From NCBI GenBank assembly GCA_034440635.1, contig JAOTON010001579.1:1-64000 (forward strand): 64,000 nucleotides of DNA. Reading direction: 5' to 3'. This document shows positions 58,703-64,000 of the stretch, in pieces; positions within the stretch are counted from its first letter, which is position 1; every line of letters begins with the position of its first letter. The translations under genes and the position numbers were made by a program. The notes beneath the pieces are model-generated. The model saw nothing but the letters and a program-made list of their open reading frames with translations, was not told where the DNA came from and did not search any database. The stretch is from Lepas anatifera (lineage: Eukaryota; Arthropoda; Thecostraca; Lepadidae).

Positions 58703-60104
58703 TTAAGGACTGCTGATTGGTTCTGCATATAATATATTTTCGGTTGATATGATTTTGTAATTTGCAGGATTGAAAATATCTAGAAAAGACAGGGAGGAAC
58801 AAATATGGATCTCATATTCTTAGAATCAGCTTGCTCTCAACTTCTGTAAGATGTATATTTTGCCCCTTGAAACGACCAAGTTGTTCAAGTGAACCGCGGT
58901 TGTCCTTTGTATTTTGGCTTATGTGATTAAACCTGTGCAAGCGACCTTGATTGAAAAGCCTTAAATGTACTTTTTCAAGTACCTCTCTGTTTCACAAAGG
59001 GGAGTAGGTATTGGATCGTTTTGATTGGGACCATTTCAAGCGCTATTTTCAGTACCTTTCAGACACCTTCGCAGGGTGTAAGCGTCGGTACCCAAAATGA
59101 AAGTACCCCAGGCCTCATTTTCGGCACGGAAGCAAACGTGGGTACTAATTGCAAAAGTCCCGATTTCGGTGTAACTGCAGTAGGGTAAAACGAAAAGTAC
59201 ATTAGCTGTAAATAAACAGGTGATATCAAAGTACTCGTATTTCCTGACAAGCACCAAGAATACTCGAAAAAAACATTCATAGCATATTGAATTAAGTATT
59301 CTGCGAGTTCTCATTTTTGGCATGAGCAGAGTGTTGCGCGGGGTGTGATTTGTATCTGCGTGTTGTTGTTCAAAATAAAGTGTCCTCAGACAAAGACAGC
59401 TATATCTTCAAAATGAGAGGATCCTGCAGCTGGACTGGTCACGTTTCTGGTGAAACCGATATAGAATAGAGATGGATTCTTTTGGAATTATGTCCTGATA
59501 TTTGAATGGCAACAGTCTTGCCTGATTCTGGATATAACCAACCAACACACCTATGAACTAATAGGGTAGCGCACAGCGGTAATAGCAAGCAACAAAGGTT
59601 CACTAATCCCATTGGAATTATGTCCGTATATTTGCTTGGGAACAGTTGTGCTTGACTCGGGATATAACCAGTAATACGTTTTTTTTTGGGCGATAACCGA
59701 GCGAACGTTTCTGTTCAAAATGAGAAATGAAGGTTGGCTGAAATTTTCTTCAATGGCTTATGGTGATTGTCTAACATAAACATGACGATAACGTAAAACG
59801 CAAATAAGCCAAGCTGCCATTAATTCATATCTTACTTGCAAGTAGTTAAGTTGAAAGGTGGCTGAAAAATGTCGGAAAATAAACATAACAAAATGTATTT
59901 GGATGAGTTAGTATGGAATTCATATAATCAGAATTTATATCCTTGACTTGAACTTCGGGAATCAACCAATTATTCAGATTTATTGTTTGCAACTACATAG
60001 AGTGAAACAATTCTTCAGAAATAAAAGCTTCTTTAGTACATTTGTTACTGCAAAAAGCCTCGTCAGAGTGTAAAAACCCGACCGGTTTTGGGGGCATCCA
60101 ACTC

Positions 60105-60440
60105 CTGAGGTCATCCGACCTCCTGATGTCCTGAGGTCATCCGACCTCCTGGGGTCCAGAGGTCCTCCGGGCTCCTGAGATTCTGAGGTCATCCGGGCTC
60201 CTGAGGTCCTGAGGTCATCTGGGCTCCTGAGGTCCTGAGGTCCTACGGGCTCCTGATGTCCTGAGGTCATCCGACCTCCTGGGGTCCTGAGGTCCTGAGG
60301 TCATCCGGGCTCCTGAGGTCCTGAGGTCATCCGGGCTCCTGAGGTCCTGAGGTCATCCGGGCTCCTGAGTTCCTGAGGTCCTCCGGGCTCCTGAGGTCCT
60401 CCGGGCTCCTGAGGTCCTGAGGTCATCCGGGCTCATGAGG
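60105..60440. repeat. 26-bp minisatellite (CTGAGGTC-rich)
   Basis: About 12 imperfect units of TCCTGAGGTCATCCGGGC plus TCCTGAGG, some shortened. Confidence 0.9.
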
Positions 60441-60726
60441 TCCCGGCACGGAGGCGGTCTGTTTCGGACAAACTCTGAACAGGACTGGCATCAGGGTTCA
60501 GCGCCGGGAGCGGAGACCCAAAATAGAGCCTCCATGTTTGGGGCCCTCCATAAAACGTACGAAACGTAACGAAGGGCAGGCGGAGAGACAACCACGGCGT
60601 TATAACAGGTTTCAATTGGGTGCAATCAAGCGTTACGTGAGAGGGGGTCAAAATTAAAAAATATATAGGTTTCGCAATGTGTGGATGGCGCCTAGACCTG
60701 TTCGCCGTGTTCTCCAGCTTTGTCAG

Positions 60727-60959
60727 TGATGGTCAACTACCTTGCCGCCAGGTTCACGAGCCCGTACCCCCGCTCGGAGGGCACAACATCGCACTGTCCA
60801 GGTGACCTGGACGACGACGGCAACGGTGTGTGCTCTGAACTCAGAATTAGACTCCCGGCGTCCCACGAGGATGGTGATTGTCGCCAGCGAGTCTATCCCG
60901 CCTACGCTACCGAGGCCGTCTCCAGCGTCGGCGCGCTCACCGTGCCCATCTTCGAGTAG
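60727..60959 (+). CDS. CEMIP/TMEM2-family protein, last exon
   Basis: Acceptor ctttgtcag (60726; ctccag at 60717 also possible). The frame VNYLAARFTSPYPRSEG, HCPGDLDDDGNGVCSELRIR, DCRQRVYPAYATEAVSS then VPIF and a TAG at 60957-60959 matches the Cys-rich region after the beta-helix in CEMIP (paired Cys, basic-hydrophobic strand, C...AYP..TE...V.VP). It needs an incoming phase 1, but exon 2 leaves phase 2, so a short exon is missing or a second frame error exists. The protein stops about 200 residues earlier than vertebrate CEMIP and lacks the C-terminal ILEI-like region. Confidence 0.6.
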
Positions 60960-61468
60960 ATGGAGGCGGGGCGGCGCCACAGTGAGAGGGTAGGCGGGGC
61001 GGCGCAACAGTGAGAGGGTAGGTGGCGCGGCGCCACAGTGAGAGGGTAGGCGGGGCGGCGCCACAGTGAGAGGGTAGGCGGGGCGGCGCCACAGTGAGAG
61101 GGTAGGCGGGGCGGCACCACAGTGAGAGGGTAGGCGGCGCGGCGCCACAGTGAGAGGGTAGGCGGGGCGGCGCCACAGTGAGAGGGTAGGCGGGGCGGCG
61201 CCACAGTGAGAGGGTAGGCGGGGCGGCACCACAGTGAGAGGGTAGGCGGCGCGGCGCCACAGTGAGAGGGTAGGCGGGGCGGCGCCACAGTGACGGGGTA
61301 GGCGGGGCGGCGCCACAGTGAGAGGGTAGGCGGCGCGGCGCCACAGTGAAAGGGTAGGCGGGGCGGCACCACAGTGAGAGGGTAGGCGGCGCGGCGCCAC
61401 AGTGAGAGGGTAGGCGGGGCGGCGCCACAGTGAGAGGGTAGGCGGGGCGGCGCCACAGTGAGAGGGTA
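60960..61468 (+). repeat. 28-bp minisatellite directly after the stop codon
   Basis: About 18 units of GTGAGAGGGTAGGCGGGG plus CGGCGCCACA. It begins immediately after the TAG, so it would form the start of the 3' UTR. All minus-strand frames are open through it and give false proteins of up to 259 codons. Confidence 0.95.
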
Positions 61469-62415
61469 GACCGCACTGTGAAATGATGTGTCGCGATTTC
61501 ACCTTAAATGGTACGGGGTACTAATTCTAGAAGTTTAGTCGACGTCTGTGTGGTGAACAAATTGGTGATGGGTTTTATTCATCCTCTGGTCACGAGCCAC
61601 CATGCTGTGACGTCACAAGGCCGCACAAAAGAAGAAAGTTAAAACGTATGTGAACATACAAAAGGAGGTATTGAAACCTAATAGTTAGAGCTGAATGAGC
61701 CATTATTATAAGGGAACAGAAATAAGATATCACTTGATGAATTCTGACAGATCCTGAAAACCGTAGTATTACATAGCTTTGGCGTCCGGTTCTCGTGAAC
61801 ACACCCTGTGTTAAAGGTATCTAGGGTTTATTTACTTCCTTCCACAAGCTTTAGGCCTCGACAATCACCTTTGGGGAATGCACTTGCAGGGACCAAATAC
61901 ATTTGCCATGAAAATTCAACCATGCCTGTTTTCTTCTTCGTATAGGCACTGCGTCTCAGATACGCTGTGTTATTTGAAGTTTTAGGTCAACATGAAGACA
62001 GGAAACAATATCATACCTTTAACGTCATTTTTTTCGCAGAACTAATATTAAGTTTTTTTCTAAAATGTTTTTTTTCCGGGATTTAGTTTCTGGTAGGTAT
62101 ATAAGAAAGTTATTAATCGGATACTTCGAATCTATTTGACGATTCGTTATCAGCGAATATTATGATACTGTGCATCGATTAAACATGCATAAAAATAGAA
62201 ACACAATGGCTACCACTTGATCTTCCCAATAGGGCTACCTCCCATTTTTTAAACTTTTCAAACCATGTTTTCAATGTTAGCTATTTTTTGGATGATGTCA
62301 ATAGACATAAAATATGAATATTGACTATAATGGCATTTAATTTAATAACTGAAAATATCAGATTACCTGTTACTAGAACAATGACTAAATTACCTACTAC
62401 CTAAACATCTAACAC
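61469..62415. other. Downstream region, nothing identified
   Basis: AT-rich sequence with no recognised gene or repeat; probably the 3' UTR end and intergenic DNA. Confidence 0.5.
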
Positions 62416-63000
62416 CTACAACGATTCTAATACAGGATCCCAGATTGGGCTGATGGTGGCATTTCCGCGGTTGCGATTTATATCTGCTTCTCGCAGTCTA
62501 ATTTCGATCGCCTCCCTAACTGACCGGCAGCCAAGCTTTGGTTCTACCGCCAGCATTTTTACATCTCTGGGATTTAAATCTTTCCTACTACTATACACAT
62601 GACATGAAACTGCTGATTTTGAAAACCTACCGTTCCGAATATCTCCTATGTGCTCTTCCACCCTTACCCCCAGTGGCCTCCCCTATTCCCCTACGTATTT
62701 TGACCCGCACTCACAATTTATTTCATACATTGCCCCTCTTTTTTCCTCTTTGACTTCGGGCACATATAGCCTTTGTAGCTGCGGTGCCCTAAAACTCTAG
62801 CTATACGCCACTTTCATCCCATGGTTGCCTAGTGCCCTACCGATTCTCTCGCTGACCCCTTTAACGTAAGGTATCGACACGTAATCATATGTTTGATGCG
62901 GCAGCGCCCCCTGCGGTTCCCGCCCTGGTTCCTGAGCTTTCCCCACTTTGACTCGGCTGCTCTTGCCCAAGGTCTTGCTCCTGTTGTTGGTGTTGTGGTG
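62416..63000 (-). mobile_element. Penelope-like element fragment, broken GIY-YIG
   Basis: The minus strand encodes YDYVSIPYVKGVSERIGRAL, then INCECGSKYVGE with a TAG where a residue is expected, then GRPLGVRVEEHIGDIRNG and SAVSCHVYSSRKDL. Linker and GIY-YIG nuclease of a PLE, of a different lineage from 18817-19316 and 22405-24340. The stop and a frame change make it dead. A SINE lies directly upstream. Confidence 0.8.
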
Positions 63001-63182
63001 TAGAGCCAGAAAGGGAACAATTACAATTACAGGGAGCATTGGCGTGGGTGTTTAAGGATCCTCTCCACCGGGTCAGATCGGACACGGAAGGTGGTTTCCC
63101 AACGTGGGGATTGAACCCACGTTAATCCATGATATCCGATCCAAAGACTGGCAACGAAGCCACTAAGCCACCCCGACCCCAA
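63001..63182 (-). mobile_element. tRNA-derived SINE, family 1, copy 2
   Basis: Minus strand: A box TGGCTTAGTGG (63170-63160) and B box GGGTTCAATCCCC (63117-63105), same body as 45554-45765. Its 3' part merges into the adjacent PLE fragment. Confidence 0.8.
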
Positions 63183-63502
63183 CTAAGTGATGATTCTGGC
63201 TACTCAGCATTGTGTGGGTTCTAGCCTCATTTCGTCTGTCATTGTCCGTCGATCAACAGCAGTCAAAGTAAGGTCAAAGTAAGGTCAAAATAATGTGTAA
63301 CAGCAGTCAAAGTAAGGTCTAACGTGAATTGTGTAAATTGGGTCAAGAAAAGTCGTGTATGAAGGAATGGGATTCAATGGTAACCACGAAGAGCCCGTTA
63401 TTAGTAGAAAAATTGGAATTTTATCGAAAGTCAGCCTCTTCTTACCAGTATAGAACTTCACTTACTATACCATTCCTTTACCTCTAAAATACCATAAATT
63501 AA

Positions 63503-63540
63503 CACCCGCCCCAGTGGGCCTCTGAGCCACCTCCACCCTA
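63503..63540. mobile_element. Family B terminus fragment
   Basis: After TTAA (63499-63502): CACCCGCCCCAGTGGGCC then CTCTGAGCCACCTCCACC. This resembles a family B end and cuts off the adjacent LINE coding sequence. Confidence 0.5.
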
Positions 63541-64000
63541 GCCCATTCTTGTCCAAACTCGTAGATTTTGTCCAGGTCTGTTTGAAGCGATGTCTGAGTC
63601 GTTACAATGTCGTGAGGAGTATGAGTTGCGTACAGAGATGTATCGTCGGCAAAAAATAGTGTCTCGTTGTTGGTTTTAGTTGATGAGCCGTTAATTGCCA
63701 GTTGATACATAATTGCTAATAGGGGGCCGAGCACAGATCCTTACGGACATCCTGCTTTTAGCTCTTTAAGGTCTGATGATGTTGAAGACGTTGCTGAAGA
63801 GGACGTTGGGGATAGTGATGTTGAGAGCGACCGTGTCTGTGAATTATTGTCCAAGATTACTCTCTGTTTTCGCCCTGACAAGTACGATTTTAACCATTTT
63901 AGAAGTGGCCTCGAGATTCCAAAATCTTTTTCACATTTGAAGAGAAGCCCATCGTGCCAAATTTTGTCGAAGTATTTTGAAATGTCGAGATAGATAGCAG
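63541..64000 (-). mobile_element. LINE reverse transcriptase fragment, running off the right edge
   Basis: The minus strand from the window edge reads AIYLDISKYFDKIWHDGLLF, PLLKWLKSYLSGRKQRVIL, then GCP-stop-GSVLGPLLAIMYQLAIN, then LFFADDTSLYATHTPHD and LQTDLDKIYEFGQEWA. These are reverse-transcriptase blocks of a Jockey/CR1-like non-LTR element, including the FADD catalytic motif. The PQG motif is broken by a TAA at about 63745. Downstream coding is replaced by a family B end. A dead copy. Confidence 0.88.

Larger units (their letters stand above)
57784..60726 (+). other. Intron 2 of the CEMIP-family gene
   Basis: About 2.9 kb with a chimeric family A element (58380-58702) and a 26-bp minisatellite (60105-60440). 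It should hold a small exon if the phase difference between exon 2 (phase 2) and the last exon (phase 1) is real; I did not find one. Confidence 0.6.

Noticed and set aside
60723..61502. Minus-strand open frame of 259 codons with repeating PPTLSLW/AYPLTV units
   Set aside because: A translation of the 28-bp minisatellite plus the antisense of the CEMIP-family last exon.

Overview
The window looks like nuclear DNA of an invertebrate animal. Genes are split into short exons separated by kilobase introns. Sequence between them is crowded with transposons typical of marine invertebrates: TTAA-flanked miniature elements, Penelope-like elements (PLEs), tRNA-derived SINEs, truncated LINEs and hAT-type elements. 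There are no bacterial operons, rRNAs or CRISPR arrays. The species cannot be fixed from the sequence alone.

Two host genes on the + strand frame the window. From the left edge to about 7.85 kb lie five exons of a single-pass membrane protein: a thrombospondin type-1 repeat exon, a transmembrane exon, and three exons for a Ser/Pro-rich cytoplasmic tail ending in a stop at 7843-7845. From 43.8 to about 61 kb lies a CEMIP/TMEM2-family gene (secreted or cell-surface hyaluronidase-type protein). It has a TATA box, a signal-peptide exon at 43824-43946, an 11-kb intron full of transposons, one 2.87-kb exon carrying the G8, GG and beta-helix regions, and a short last exon whose stop codon abuts a 28-bp minisatellite. 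The large exon has a one-base frame break in a C-run at 56536-56539. A small minus-strand exon with a signal peptide and TATA box (17497-17557) starts a third, unidentified secreted-protein gene. One intact tRNA-Gly(UCC) lies at 34392-34463 on the minus strand.

The rest is mostly mobile DNA. Family A (ends AGGGAATGTGGCAC) and the larger family B (GC-rich ends, interior rich in AGGTCA/TGACCT) are both bounded by TTAA, as in piggyBac-type insertion. Four ~1.02-kb family B copies (16.2, 20.9, 33.4 and 52.6 kb) are almost identical, so recent. Two long inverted-repeat elements (22.4-24.3 and 45.95-48.8 kb) each have 14-bp target duplications and hammerhead-like motifs; the first carries a GIY-YIG endonuclease reading frame and is a PLE. 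In the second, one arm holds a family B copy at a TTAA that is still empty in the other arm. A 2.65-kb hairpin element at 28.6-31.3 kb has 8-bp target duplications and ~1.2-kb inverted arms. A 29-bp minisatellite of roughly 110 units fills 34.67-37.85 kb. Three SINE families, PLE fragments and two broken LINEs, one running off the right edge, complete the window.

No cluster of host genes forming an obviously new pathway is visible. The most notable points are the receptor-half-site-rich TTAA elements, the inverted-repeat PLEs with ribozyme-like motifs, the hAT-like giant hairpin, and the near-intronless, frame-broken CEMIP-family gene.
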